Source: Piezodorus guildinii | Lineage: Eukaryota > Arthropoda > Insecta > Hemiptera > Pentatomidae | NCBI GenBank assembly: GCA_023052935.1 | Contig: JAJSOM010000051.1 | Coordinates: 144,232-208,231, forward strand | DNA: 64,000 nt | Reading direction: 5' to 3' | Shown: one piece after another, positions 34,319-45,559 of the stretch | How positions within the stretch are numbered: the first letter of the stretch is position 1 | Layout of the letters: every line of letters begins with the position of its first letter | Translations under genes and position numbers: made by a program | Notes under the pieces: generated by a model | What the model saw: the letters and a program-made list of their open reading frames with translations, nothing else | Databases searched by the model: none | What the model was told of the DNA's origin: nothing

Positions 34319-37300
34319 CATTTATTGAAATTTACAACTGTATGTACATACATCAAGTAAATAGGCTAAAATGATAATACACATGAAAAAAAACATGAAG
34401 AGAAACTGCCCATTGGCAGCACTCTAGTAGTAATCTACACAAGAAGGTCTCGAGGCCATCTTCTTTTCAGACGCCTCGGCGGATTTTCAGGAATTGAAGT
34501 GGAAGCAAGGATTGAAACTTGTGGATTAGAGTGGGAGTGGAGTTTTTCATGGAAGGAGTGATACCTGGTACAGGCCAAATCAGCAACATATGGAACATTA
34601 AGGTCTTTGTGGATGATTTTGTTGGTGACAAAGTAAGGAGCGTTAAGGATTTTGCGAAGGATTTTGGATTGTAAGGATTGGATACGGGAAGAGTTTGATG
34701 GTTTAGTAGAGCCCCAAAGCTCAACTCCGTAAGTCCAGATAGGCCTTATGATTGTCATGTAAATTAGTCTTTTGTAGTAAAGAGAAAGGTTAGAGCGTCT
34801 GTCAAGTAAATGTTGAAGTAACCGAAATCGGCGAGCAGTCTCTTGTCTTTTCAGTCTTGTATGCGGATTCCATGTAAGACGTTTGTCAAGCAGGAGGCCT
34901 AAATAACGGATCTGTTCAACAGGGACAAGCGGAATATCATTAAAGGACACTGTAGGGCAGGATGTCATAGGTTTACGACGAAGGGTAAAGGTAATCTGGT
35001 GGGATTTATTGGAGTTGATTTTAATTCTCCAATTCTGACACCATACCTCAAGGTCTCTGATGTGGGATTGGAGGTTTTGAGAGGCAATACTAGGATCGTT
35101 ATTAACTGATAGCACGCAAGTGTCATCGGCATAGGTAGAAAGGAATGTGTTAGGATGGGTTGGGATATCAGCTGTATAGACTGTGTAGAGAATGGGTCCT
35201 AGGATACTGCCTTGAGGAACACCAGCAGACTGAGTAAAAGTGGATGAATAGGAACTATTGTGGTTGATTTTAAAGGTTCTATCAGAGAGGTAGGACTGAA
35301 GGATGAGGAAGTATGTTGGATGGAGGAATTTACGGAGTTTGTACAGCAGTCCCGGGTGCCAGACTCGGTCAAAGGCCTGTCCCACGTCGAGAAAGACTCC
35401 TGTGCAGTACAATCCGCGCTCCAATGCAGAAGAGACTACATCCACCACGCGATGACACTGCTGGACTTTGGTCATTTAAAATATTTTAATGTGTCAACTA
35501 TTACATTACTATAGATTTCAATAGTCTGTCTAGTGTTGCAGTATAATTCAATTGTTTGGTCTCCTTATTATAAAACTCATTAAATTACTTGAGAGGTTAC
35601 AAAATAATTTTTTAAGGCTGGTAGGATGTAAGATTGGAATTCCCTATTGTGATGTATCATCAGATGATTTAATGCTTGGATCCAATCTGACATTAGAAAC
35701 CAGGTGACATAAATTTGACCTAATATTATTATATAAAATTAACTGCGCTGATTCATTAGAACAGATTAATTTCTACATACTAAAAATGACTACCCGATCA
35801 AGTCTACTTTTTTTTACTGCTGTAAATACCACTAAATATCTTTATCATAGTTCTGTTAAAAATGTTTACCAACAGAGAAATAAAATATGTCATCTTATTT
35901 TTTTATTTAATGTTAATTTACCAAATTAAAAAAAATAGTTGTCAATTATTATTGCTAACAATTCTCAACTATAGTCAAGAATTAATTTTATCTATGTTAA
36001 ATGTTAAAAATTTATTATTCTATATTTATTTTACTATTCTATATGTTATATTATTCTATATATTTTTTTTATTAGTGCTCATTGAATTCTTATTTTATTC
36101 CTCTTTTTTATTATTTATTTTCTTGTAAAATGTTTTTAGCTGCCCATCGATAAATAAACCACAGAAGAATGATGGATTTTGTTCATAGTAAGGCTTTGTT
36201 CTGTTTCTAGACTAACAGCTGGGCAAAGGAGATGACTGGTGAAGATGAGGCTCAACCGTTAGGTTTTCCTCTCAAATTTTGGCTACCCACTCTATAGAGG
36301 CTGGATGAACTCTGGAATCGTATAGCAACCCAAGAGTTAATCGATGGAGGATGCAATAGAATAAATAATTATTCTATCACACAGGACTCAAATCAAGGGC
36401 ACAATAAATAATCTTTTAGAATCCATGTAGCAATGAAATTATTCTGGAATTATAAATATTGGAAAAAAAAAATATTATCATAGATAATTGATTCTTACCT
36501 ATTTTAGTGTTGTCTGATGATGATTTGATATCACCCTCCACTCGTGCGTACTGCTCTTCTTCTGAAGTGCTGTTTTCTATAAACAAAATACAAAATAATA
36601 TCAGCATTGTGAAAGAAATTTTACAATCTCATTTATAATTCTATTGAACCTGGATATTCATTAAATGATTTAATATGCGGGATTTGAAGGTAGAAAGAGA
36701 GTTGGAGGGACGGATGGAAGGAGGGATAGAATTCCATAGGATTGAAGATCGAATGAGAAAGGATCTGTCGAAATGTGCAGTTTAGTGGGCCATACTGTAT
36801 AAATGCGAAGGCCTGGAGGGTGTATGGGGATGGACAGAAGATTTGAATGGTAAGAGGTCAAAAATGTATGATGGACGGCGGGATAGGATATCTTGGTAAA
36901 CGAATGATAGAAAGAAATACTTGCGACGATTGGAAAGGTAAAGCCACTTCAACTAGCTATAAAATTGGGATACGGAGGTGTATCTAGGGACACCGAAGAT
37001 GAATCGGACAAAGCAATTAATTATGCGTTTTATTTTTACCTTGAGATCCACTGAGATCATATACTGTACAGCAATAGTCGAAATGGGGAAATATTAAAGA
37101 GGTACGAGGAGTTTTCGGGTTTCATCCGGGAATAGGTGACGGAGGGAATACAGTCACTTTACGGTTAAAAAGGTACGATGAGAGAGTTTGGAAATATGAT
37201 TTTACTTCCAGGTTCCTGACAGTCGGGTGGAACTTTATAAGATTACAATTCAGGTACATTTTTGGGATATGTGGAACAGTTTTCATGAAGGGATGAAATC

Positions 37301-39074
37301 CTATTAATATTGCTTTTATTTATATACTAAGTAGATAAACATGAAAATATTTTTAAAAAAGAAGATTTATAAGTCTTTAACAGAAGTTTTTAGTTTACAC
37401 AAGATACCAGGTCATTATCATGATCATCATCAGGCAAAAAAAGTTGAAAAAAGAAAATTTATCCAACTTTAGTGCTTCTTAAATAATTTTGATAATCGCA
37501 AATAAACTTGGCCTTTCCTATTTATGTTACAGTTGGAATGAAATGTGAAGTTTTGAACATGTATAATGTGAATTCTTATCAGTACCCTTATCTTTGTTTA
37601 TTTCACATGAGGAATACTAGTGCAACATTCAATATATGGAAATATTGATATTCCTAGAACTTATAAATATGATAATAATAAAATAAATTAAAACCCACAA
37701 AGATTCTTGAGTTCAGTAAATATAAATATTTGTAGTGTACCTATCCCAAGTCTTGATCACAGAAAATATAATTTTCCCTTCTAAAGAAAATTTTAATTGG
37801 AATTCATGTTACTTAAGATCCTTCAGGAAAGAATGCCTCAAGTTATAGTGAAAACCGTATCAAAATCCGTCCCATGATTTAGAAGGAGTTGAAGGAAACA
37901 AAGAATGGGGATATCATTTTATACATAGAGGCCCTCTAATGGAGTGATGACTAAATAAATTGAACATAATTTTAAAAACGATGCCAGTTATTATATAGCA
38001 GTGTATTATATCTGTACATATAAAATGATTCATGGTTACTGCTAACTCTTTCTAAACTATTTGACGGACTTCGATAAGGATTTCTCTTTAGTCATCCGCA
38101 CACCCTGGGTTTTCATCCCCGATGGGTCATTGGGAAATAATTTTAATTTAACTTAATGGAAAATATTTTTGAAGCCTTGGCTTTTTATAAAAATCAAAAG
38201 CTATTATACCTATATAATTTAACATACTTAGTGATCCCATCGCTTGTGATCATTTAATTAATTAATATATATTTTTAATTTTATCAAACAAATGTAATTA
38301 ATTTTGTTATGTTGTAAGTATATGCTGTAAGTCCAGCTAAAAAAACGAAAGTTGACTAAAACAAAAATTCCATATTTTAAAAGCGTATATGTCTGAGATA
38401 ACAACGTTTTCAAAAAAATCAATAAAATATTATACATCTATATTACTTCTCTATATTATATATTAAAAAAAATGATCTGTAATAATATTTATTTATTTTT
38501 TGCTTCAGTTGGTTATTCAATTCTTTCATATTTTATAATAGTCCATTTTGTCTCGATCATTCTATTTTTTTTCCTTTAGCTTAAGATCATGTGAAGTAAG
38601 TAATTATATTTTTACCTATATAATTAAATTGACTAACTCAGAAAATTATATTCAAAAACAGATGAAAACATGATTAATCCATTTTTGTTGGAAGTAATCA
38701 TTTAGTAACAATGTTCTGATCTCAACTTAATCGTGTTACGTGTTAATTTGCATTATATTTTTGTAACAATAACGACTAAAAATTAATTACTTCATTTAAA
38801 AAAAAGAACTTAATCACTGTAAAGACATGAAAGGTAACTAAACTCTTACAGTAACAATTAATTTATTTTTTAAAATATAGTAATTAATTTTTTGCTGTTA
38901 CCTTTGCAAAAATATAATACAAATCAACATCTAACACAATTGAATAGAGATAAGTAACATGTTACTTAAAAATGTCTTAAAGATTAAAACAAACAAGAAC
39001 TCCGTAAACATAGATAAAACCATTTTTTACATATATTTGGGAGTTAGTCAATTTCAAATTAATTTAATTACATT

Positions 39075-39138
<64 letters not shown>

Positions 39139-40306
39139 TTGCTCACTTCACATGATCTTAAACAAACAAACACAAATGATCGAGATAAGATGGGTGAATA
39201 TAAAACATGTAAGTATTCGATAACTAACTAAACCAGAAAAATTACAACAGGTCAATTTTTCTTCATCTAGAATATTTATGTATAACTTACCGTTAGAAAG
39301 CTTAGAATTTTATAAAAAATATAATGAAACATTCAAATTCCTAAAAGATAATACTAATTGACAAATAGGGTATAATGTTTAGTAATTGCTGTTGATAAAT
39401 ATTTCTATTTTTATATCAATTAATCTAAAAGAGAATGTTTCCATTGAAACAATATAAATCTTATTTTAATTTCAGGCATAACTAAATGCTATCTGCTACA
39501 CCCACCAGAATTTTTTATAAGCTTAAAATAGTTTTAAATTCATTATAATAGCTTGAATCACTTAGAAGATAAATAAACACGATTTTACTGAAGGCTAAAT
39601 TGCAAAATAAAAATAGGTTTTGTAGGGACGTTACAACTTAGAACCAAGGATTAATCATTTCAATGAAACTTCATTAGTCTTTCAGAGGAAGAAACATTTT
39701 AACAAACGTGAACCGAATTATATAATAATCCACTATCATGAACAATAAAAAAAATTTAGTAGCACTAAGTTTCAATAAGATTTAGTAAAAAAAAAAAAAA
39801 AAGAATAATCATTTTACATGGAAAATTTATAAAAAAATTAGTTTGCAACAAAACTTAAGAAAAAAATATTCTTTTATAATCAGAGTATAATTAGTAATCT
39901 AGTCCATTCAAATCTAATCTCATTATTACATGAAAATTTTATAATTTACTTCACACGATGTTAAACTAAAAAAAAACATGTATTCTCTGGAAAGAAAAAA
40001 TAAAATTAATATAGCCAGAGTTCTCCAAAAAAAGTTTATGAAATGTTAAGTGTATATATAACGGAACCTCTAAGACCCTTCTACCTAATATAAGTTCTTA
40101 ACTAGTTAAAGATAAGTAATAATACTGAAATAATCAAAGAAAATATTAAAAATTAAATTCCGAAAATGTATAAAGTGTCGATCGCCTTATACATATACAC
40201 AATAACTTATTATATATAAAATATAATTATTATGTAGACACTAACCTGTGATGGAGGAATCTTCAGCACCATGAAAAAAGCTGAATAGGGTAGCGACTAG
40301 AGCCAT
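31393..40306 (-). CDS. Microexon family gene B (3 exons, 153 aa), unknown function
   Basis: Paralogue of gene A with exons 40246-40306, 36499-36576 and 31393-31715. Lengths of 61, 78 and 323 nt sum to 462, an exact reading frame, and both junctions are phase 1. Exon 1 reads MALVATLFSFFHGAED. The microexon starts with an N-x-S/T site (NST), has the core SEEEQYARV and a Ser-rich tail. The terminal exon opens with KEKKDSDSSSDD, passes through an acidic run, then KRFLSEEEQPSSVDDWYKYI, then KDKENKLVILRW, and ends in a predicted helix finishing YEQLVM. A TATA box lies 103 nt upstream of the ATG. The introns (3.7 and 4.8 kb) contain LINE, SINE and TIR elements. More microexons may be hidden in them. 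Acidic-then-basic composition without a clear signal peptide leaves cellular location open. Confidence 0.65.
32112..33019. mobile_element. TIR element family T1, complete copy (about 908 bp)
   Basis: Ends ACTTTCACTTACCTA and TAGGTAAGTGAAAGT, with a possible TTA flank on both sides. No transposase. Lies in gene B intron 2. Other copies: 19,170-20,060; 43,290-44,480 (inverted, with a nested SINE); 48,240-48,575 and 23,570-23,760 (fragments). Confidence 0.65.
33060..33764 (+). mobile_element. LINE endonuclease-domain fragment
   Basis: Broken frames give LVMWNMRTLFRLRVFNEVRL-type sequence at 33,265-33,330 (endonuclease start) and GSWFNISIINSMSSEDKDEI plus SLKLEKF (33,527-33,630), matching the FNIxIINxxxPTEDKDEE block of RTE-like elements. 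A 28-bp unit (AATAAGGACAGCCAAGG ...) is duplicated in tandem at 33,667-33,722. A hAT MITE interrupts it. Confidence 0.6.
33773..34062. mobile_element. hAT-type MITE (290 bp) with perfect 8-bp TSD
   Basis: TIRs TAGGGGTGGGCATAATC and GATTATGCCCACCCCTA. Both sides are flanked by GTCTACAG (33765-33772 and 34063-34070). The 8-bp duplication and GGGGTGGGC ends are typical of hAT elements. AT-rich body with repeated AATCGAATGATC; no ORF. Confidence 0.85.
34284..35475 (-). mobile_element. Jockey LINE, 5' truncated, RT frame intact
   Basis: One open frame of 346 codons (34435-35475) covers most of RT: CTGVFLDVGQAFDRVWHPGL, FTQSAGVPQGSILGPILYTV, FLSTYADDTCVLSV (catalytic YADD), IRYLGLLLDKRLTWNPH, then IYMTIIRPIWTYGVELWGS and the jockey tail to RRLKRRWPRDLLV. 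A 31-nt T-run at 34,284-34,314 is its poly(A) tail on the minus strand. No stop or shift, so a fairly recent insertion that landed truncated, in gene B intron 2. Confidence 0.88.
35560..36170 (+). mobile_element. LINE 3' fragment
   Basis: Plus-strand frame RLQNNFLRLVGCKIGIPY, VSSDDLMLGSNLTLETR and, after a shift, KFDLILLYKINCADSLEQIN, the RT tail pattern of jockey/CR1 LINEs. Ends in AT-rich sequence. Confidence 0.6.
36190..36410 (-). mobile_element. SINE family A copy
   Basis: GGCAAAGGAGATGACTGGTG, TTGGCTACCCACTCTATAGAGGC and ATAGAATAAATAATTATTC. Sits beside the gene B microexon. Confidence 0.55.
36650..37230 (-). mobile_element. LINE C-terminal fragment
   Basis: Minus-strand frames give YCCTVYDLSGSQG, LRCP-x-IHLRIPIL, FQSSQVFLSII and the tail SFDLQSYGILSLLPSVPP, an RT C-terminus of the RS-x-x-F-x-x-A-x-x-WN-x-LP type. 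Partial and broken. Confidence 0.5.
37240..38500. other. Gene B intron 1 sequence, no gene
   Basis: AT-rich with no supported ORF. A short T1-like piece lies at 38,330-38,460 (TGTAAGTCCAGCTAAA, ATTCCATATTTTAAAAGCG). Confidence 0.4.
38505..39245. repeat. Inverted-repeat element, arms of about 100 bp
   Basis: CTTAAGATCATGTGAAGTAAG at 38,580 pairs with CTCACTTCACATGATCTTAA at 39,145. Flanking TGTCTCGATCATT and AATGATCGAGATAAG also pair. The interior holds an (AT)n run at 39,080-39,117 and no transposase. Confidence 0.55.
39246..40245. other. Gene B intron 1 near exon 1
   Basis: No gene. The segment 39,690-40,245 is duplicated at 47,670-48,095 beside exon copy C (GAACCGAATTATAT, GAATAATCA, TTACTTCACAC). 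Confidence 0.55.
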
Positions 40307-40369
40307 AGTGTTGCACCTGAGACAGTAGATCCAGAACTGAAGAGTCCTCAGGGTGTCTCCTCCCCCCTC

Positions 40370-40480
40370 TCTGCATTCAGACGCTGCTGCCATCTGGTCT
40401 TCTTTTATAGCAACTACCATAGCTGCCTTATCCAGGTCTTCTTTAATCTGTCCATAGTCTAGTTACCTCTTTGGTTATCT
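40370..40480 (-). promoter_or_regulatory. Gene B promoter with TATA box
   Basis: TATAAAAG lies at 40402-40409 on the minus strand, 103 nt upstream of the exon-1 ATG, implying transcription start near 40,375-40,382 and a 5' UTR of about 70 nt. Gene A has TATAGAAG at the equivalent site. Sequence on both sides is conserved between A and B (40,411-40,480 against 23,051-23,120). An ATGGCAGCAGCG lies just downstream of the TATA box, probably at or above the start site. It is in frame with MAL in B but not in A. Confidence 0.5.
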
Positions 40481-40879
40481 ATTTCTTATTTCAATTAAAA
40501 GTCCTTGAACAATAACTATACCTTCTCAAAGGACTGAGGGTTCGTTAGTTCAAAAGATATTATCCTTCAGGAAATCGCTTCATCATATTCAATACCTATC
40601 TTAAAATAAGTAATTTCAGCTTTTATTTTACACAATTTATTTTTGAGCTGAACGAATAAATTATAAGATTTGGATATTTGAACTTGGTGATTTTGACGGG
40701 CGGCTAAGACAGACGCGCTAGGATCTTAGGTTACTGGAATCGAAATTCCCCAACAATATTTATAGATTGAACTATTTTAAATTATTTATTTGAAATGAAA
40801 TATATTGATGCACGGATAAGAAAAGATAATGTCTCATTTTAATACTCTCACTACATATTCAAAAAAGGGAAGGCGTGAA

Positions 40880-41073
40880 ATTATTTATTTAATTTCACTT
40901 TATGCTACTGCGGCTAATCAGATGATGCTGCAGCGGTAGTCACAAATTTTGCCCATTCAGCTTTAATTGAGAAAGGGCTCTTTCAGGAGTACCTTACATC
41001 GCACAGTCTCAGGACCACCTTTTTATTGTCCCCTCCGAACGACGATATAACTATGGATTTTTTAATGGGAGTA
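40880..41073 (-). mobile_element. SINE family B, 3' part
   Basis: AATTTCACTTTATGCTACTGCGG, GATGATGCTGCAGCGG and GGACCACCTTTTTATTGTCC. Abuts a second copy at 41,071, so the two are nested. Confidence 0.62.
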
Positions 41074-41315
41074 ACGATGCTACAGTGGGAGTCCTAAATT
41101 TTGCCTATCCAGGTTTTATTAGGATAGGGATCTTTAACGAGTACCTGACATCGCACAGGCTCGGGACCACCTTTTAACGCCCCATCCGAAGGACGGCATA
41201 ACTAAGGATTTTGTACTCCCATTAAAAAATCCTAGGACCACCTGTGGGTTTGAACCCAAGAAATTTAGTATAGAAGGCTGTAATGCTAGCCACTATGCTA
41301 CAGATGAAGAACCCC
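41071..41315 (-). mobile_element. SINE family B, well-preserved head
   Basis: On the minus strand the head gives TAGCATAGTGGCTAGC (A box) and GGGTTCAAACCCAC (B box), the best B box in the window, then GGTCCTAGGATTTTTTAATGGG and GTTAAAAGGTGGTCCCGAGCC. Confidence 0.75.
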
Positions 41316-41319
41316 CTGA

Positions 41320-43030
41320 GTACTTTTTTCTTTCATATATTGGTCTTCAATTCAGGGATATACTTATCGCCTATACATAATTTCAATTTTGTATAACTTA
41401 TCGTTTTTAACGATAAGCGGGAAGGCTGTTGTGCTAGCCACTATGCTAAGACAGTATAAACAGATATTATGTAAGTAATGAGAGAGATATAGGCATAGAT
41501 TATATGTAATAAAAATCTGGTGAGCGCAACACACGACTTCCACTTACATCCATTATTTATATCAATTCAAGAATTTTTAAACAAATTTATAAACGAAAAT
41601 AAATTGTTAAAGAATTATTTAAATTGGATTTAGATAGAAACATGTGTTTTATTAAATAATCTATTTATTATATTATTATCTACGATAATCAGTTTGTTTT
41701 ATCGGCTTTTCATCACTCTCCGTTAAGTTTTACAATAGTATGAATATCATTATATTTTTTTAAAGATCTTTAGCATTCCAACGGTATTTTATACATCTAT
41801 ATTACTGTTCTCAAGTTCAAAAACAAAAAATTGCATTAAAAAAATATATTTGCAGTTATGATAATTCCATATCATACAGCAGGTAAACAGATATTTTTTA
41901 TTCGTTATTCTGGTTCTACGTATTTAAAAACGTAAGTCCTCAAATTTTGAGGGGATGTATTTTTTATTTTCGGTCGATTACAAAGGTTCAATATTAAAAA
42001 TAATAAATCAAAAACAATTCGAGGTTTTAATACAAAACAAAAAATAAGTAAATTGGTTTTATTACAAATTTATTAGAGAGATTTGTACTTCCTGAAAGTG
42101 GATGTAGTAACTTTTACAAACCATCTTTGCAATTATTGATGAAAAATTAAACAAATAACTGAAAACTTATTTGTAAAATATAAGATAAAGTTTAAATACT
42201 TTTCTGCTTTGCGAGCTTTAAGTAGTTTTATGACGGTCGGTAAAGTTACCTTGCACAAAGGCCTTATCCCTTGCAAAATTTACCGACAGCTGAACCTTAT
42301 TGATTTATTGCTTTGAGGAAATATTTTGAACTTTTGGACTTGATCCGTTTCGGGTTTACCTGGCTGGGTTTATCTTGACCATTTCACAGGTCACTTTTAG
42401 TCAAAATTAAACTTAAGTAAATTAAATAAATGATTTGAAACTTTCTCCTATTTTTATATTTATTTATTGTTTATTAATAAATCATTTATTACTCCTTAAC
42501 CATTATAAATATTGTATATAGATATTGCATTTATTATAGAGAATTAAAACGTTTCTGGGATAGCACCCGACCAAAATTTAAGTTTCTTTGATACAAATTT
42601 TCTTTATTAATAACATTTTTGGAACTTTCCCTTCCTTTATTAGTTTTTTTTTATTTATTTTTACACAAATAAATTTTTTATATAACGTTTCGAGATATTT
42701 TTTACCTCATCTTCAGATTTACAATAAAATCAAAAACAATTAAAAAGAGTCACATCAAAAAAACAAAACAAATAATATTTAAAATTAGCAATTCAATAAT
42801 TATGAATACCAAATTTTCTTTAGTTTCAATTTCTAATATTGAAGAGTATAATCATACTAAATAAATGATTTAGAGCTTTCGCTTCTTTGTATGTATTTAT
42901 TTATTATTACATTAATAAATCAATCTTTTATTATTTTCCAACGTTTCGATGTCCAAAATGCTTCATCTTTTGAATTATAATTTTCCATATTATATAACAT
43001 TGGTCATATTTCATCACATACATTTTTTCA
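41320..43030. other. AT-rich repeats, no gene
   Basis: A T1-related end (CTGGTGAGCGCAACACACGACTTCC) lies at 41,518. Related foldback-type blocks with AATAAATGATTT and GTTTCGA motifs occur at 42,425-42,740, 42,855-43,020 and again at 44,560-45,060. Confidence 0.4.
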
Positions 43031-43034
43031 TATA

Positions 43035-43270
43035 TAATCATCATAATGATTTGGTCACTATTTAGTCAAATTTAAATTTATTATCACACATATCGACTTG
43101 TTTAAATATTTGCCACTGCTTGGACTAGCAAGTATGAAGAAGATTAAAAAAGAATAAATGAAGTATACGTCTAGGCTTCTTCACACTTGCGAGTCCAAGG
43201 AGTTGTAAATATTTAAACAAGTCGATATTTGTGATAATGAAATTAAATAGTCACCAAATTGTTATGATGG
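43035..43270. repeat. Hairpin with arms of about 95 bp
   Basis: ATATCGACTTGTTTAAATATTT at 43,097 pairs with AAATATTTAAACAAGTCGATAT at 43,207. The GACTAGCAAGT and ACTTGCGAGTC blocks also pair across a short loop. Confidence 0.7.
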
Positions 43271-43289
43271 CCATATTTGAAGTATAGAA

Positions 43290-44480
43290 AAAAATCTGGT
43301 GCGGGCAACACACGACTTTCATTTACCTCGACTGTTAAAATTGATTTAAAAACTATAAAATATACTTCGATTTGAAAAATAATTGAAGTTGGTTTTAACA
43401 AAACAAGTAGGGATCACCTGCAGCTCGGTGGCTAGCGTAACAGCCTCCCATGCCAAAGGTCCTAGGATTTTTTAGTGGGAGTAAAAAATCCTTAGTTACG
43501 CCGTCCTTCGGAGGGGACGTTAAAAGATGGTCCCGAGCCTGTGCGATGTCAGGTACTCGTTAAAGATCCCTATCCTAATAAAACCTGGATAGGAAAAAAT
43601 TAGGACTCCCACTGTAGTATCGTCCGATTAGCCATAGTAGCATAAAGTGACGTTAAATAAATAAAAATAATAAAACATACATTCATTTTCGTTGGAAACA
43701 TACGATTTAGATGAAATAATATAACTATATTAAATTGTTAATCAGTAATAAGTTTATTCCCCATTCGTCACTTTATATTGTGTTTTACGACTTTGTGTAT
43801 CGGATAATATTTTTCTAAAATCTTTTTCTTCCCTACGGTATATATTATACGTCTATATTACTGTTCTTATTACCAGTAAACCAAAAATTACGTTTAAAAA
43901 AGTTTTGTTCTTTTATCCTTTAATTTGTCATCCAATTCGCCCAACTTGTATATTTAGCCGTCCTTCATCCATGCCATTAAGATGATATGGTTAGTCTTTT
44001 TGAATATACAAAATTAAAGGTAGTTTAAAGGAATAAAATTTTAAAATATCGGCATTTGAGCCCTGTCAGACCAATTCAATCAGAATGAAATCCACATGAT
44101 ATTAAAGCCCATCCAAGTTTGCATCGATATGGCGAGTTTAATCAAAATCGTTAGAGCCGTTTTTTGGAAAACCATAAAAGGTGCAAAATGCATAGTATTA
44201 AGTGGCTCTTTTGGTCAGCTGATTTTGATGAAAAAGACTTTGTAACTTCTCGGGCGTATAGTTGTCTTAAATATGATGTTTCAGTTTCATAAAACTATTC
44301 GTTTACGGGCAGGAGTTACCACACACAGACACACTGACCTTTTTGCGGGACTTGGTCATTTGGATCCAGGAGACGCTAAAACGTGTATTTCCGTTGAAAA
44401 CTGGAATTCTAAAATTTTCACGATCGCAATACTTTCCTTTACTATATATTCCATACATACGTAAATCGAAAGTAAAAGAT
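43290..44480. mobile_element. TIR element family T1, inverted copy with nested SINE
   Basis: Starts near GACTTTCATTTACCTCG and ends CGTAAATCGAAAGTAAA. The body is the reverse of 32,112-33,019 (ATTGTTAATCAGTAATAAG; TTGATTAAACTC-type block). SINE-B occupies 43,410-43,675. Confidence 0.6.
43410..43675 (+). mobile_element. SINE family B nested in T1
   Basis: Head GGGATCACCTGCAGCTCGGTGGCTAGC, body TCCTTCGGAGGGGACGTTAAAAG and GTAGTATCGTCCGATTAGCC, tail AAATAAATAAAAATAATAAAA. Part of the B-box side is deleted. Confidence 0.75.
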
Positions 44481-45200
44481 ATGAGTTGAAATATGACTTA
44501 TATTAATTCAATATGGAAAATATTAATTCTGAAGATGAGGCATTTTAGACCTCAAAACGTTAGAAATAATAAATGATTTATTTATGTAATAATAATTAAA
44601 TATAAAAATAAGAGAATGTTCTATCGAGTCCTCTCCCAGGAACGTTTTGATTCACTATAAAAAATACATATATGTATATACATTATATATTCTTTGTTTT
44701 TTGTAAAATTTGGAAAGTAATAGAATTTTAAACAACCTGAAGCTCCTTACACAAAATTTACTGACAGCTAAACTTTATTGATTTATTGCTTTGGAAAAAT
44801 ATTTCGAACTTTTGAACCTAATCCGTGTCTAGTTTACCTGGCCATGTTATCTTGACCATTTCACAGGACACTTTTAGTCAAAATAAAAAAAAAAAAGGTT
44901 AATAAATAAATGATTTGGATCTTTCTCTTCTGTTTATGTATATATATTTTTTTACTACATTAATAAATCACTTATTATTCCTTAACATTTCGATATTCGA
45001 AATGCCCCATCTTTAGAATAAAAATTTTCCATATTATATCCCATCACATATTTGAAATAATCTATTTCAGTGATATGAACTGCATAAGTAAAACTAATAG
45101 TTTGCGGAACAGCAAGTTTTGAAATAACGGCCTTAGTTCTCAGCCTCACACTCCAGTCAACCTATTTGCCTCTTATTTTAAATCAGTTTATGAAATTTTT
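44481..45200. other. AT-rich repeats, no gene
   Basis: Contains CTGAAGATGAGGCATTTTAGACCTCAAAACGTTAG at 44,528-44,562 and a related reverse motif near 44,990. Confidence 0.4.
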
Positions 45201-45559
45201 TTCTTAGGTGTAGAGGTGTGGAGGTCCATTCGCCCAGTCTAAAGACTGCAATCAGCCTCTGGGCCTGGCTGGTGGAACACCATCACTGACACACACACAT
45301 ACAATACACAAGCACAGCACACTACAACACCCTTGGGTCACCTCTCCTTGGAGCCAACTCCTCCACCAGGCTCAAGAAGCAAGGCTTGACTACCCTTCTC
45401 TCTTAAATACTAACTATGTCGCGAAACCTCCAAATATAGTTAAAACCGGATTGTCTAACTGGAAAAGACCCATTGACTGTCTTAAGGACTGGAACATTTT
45501 AACTTGCCTACTGAAACATTTTATTTCTCAATAGACTAGGGGTCCTACAAGCACTCCTC

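Noticed and set aside
38959..39231. 90-aa ORF with Tyr-Ile repeats
   Set aside because: Generated by an (AT)n tract followed by poly-T; no protein signal.
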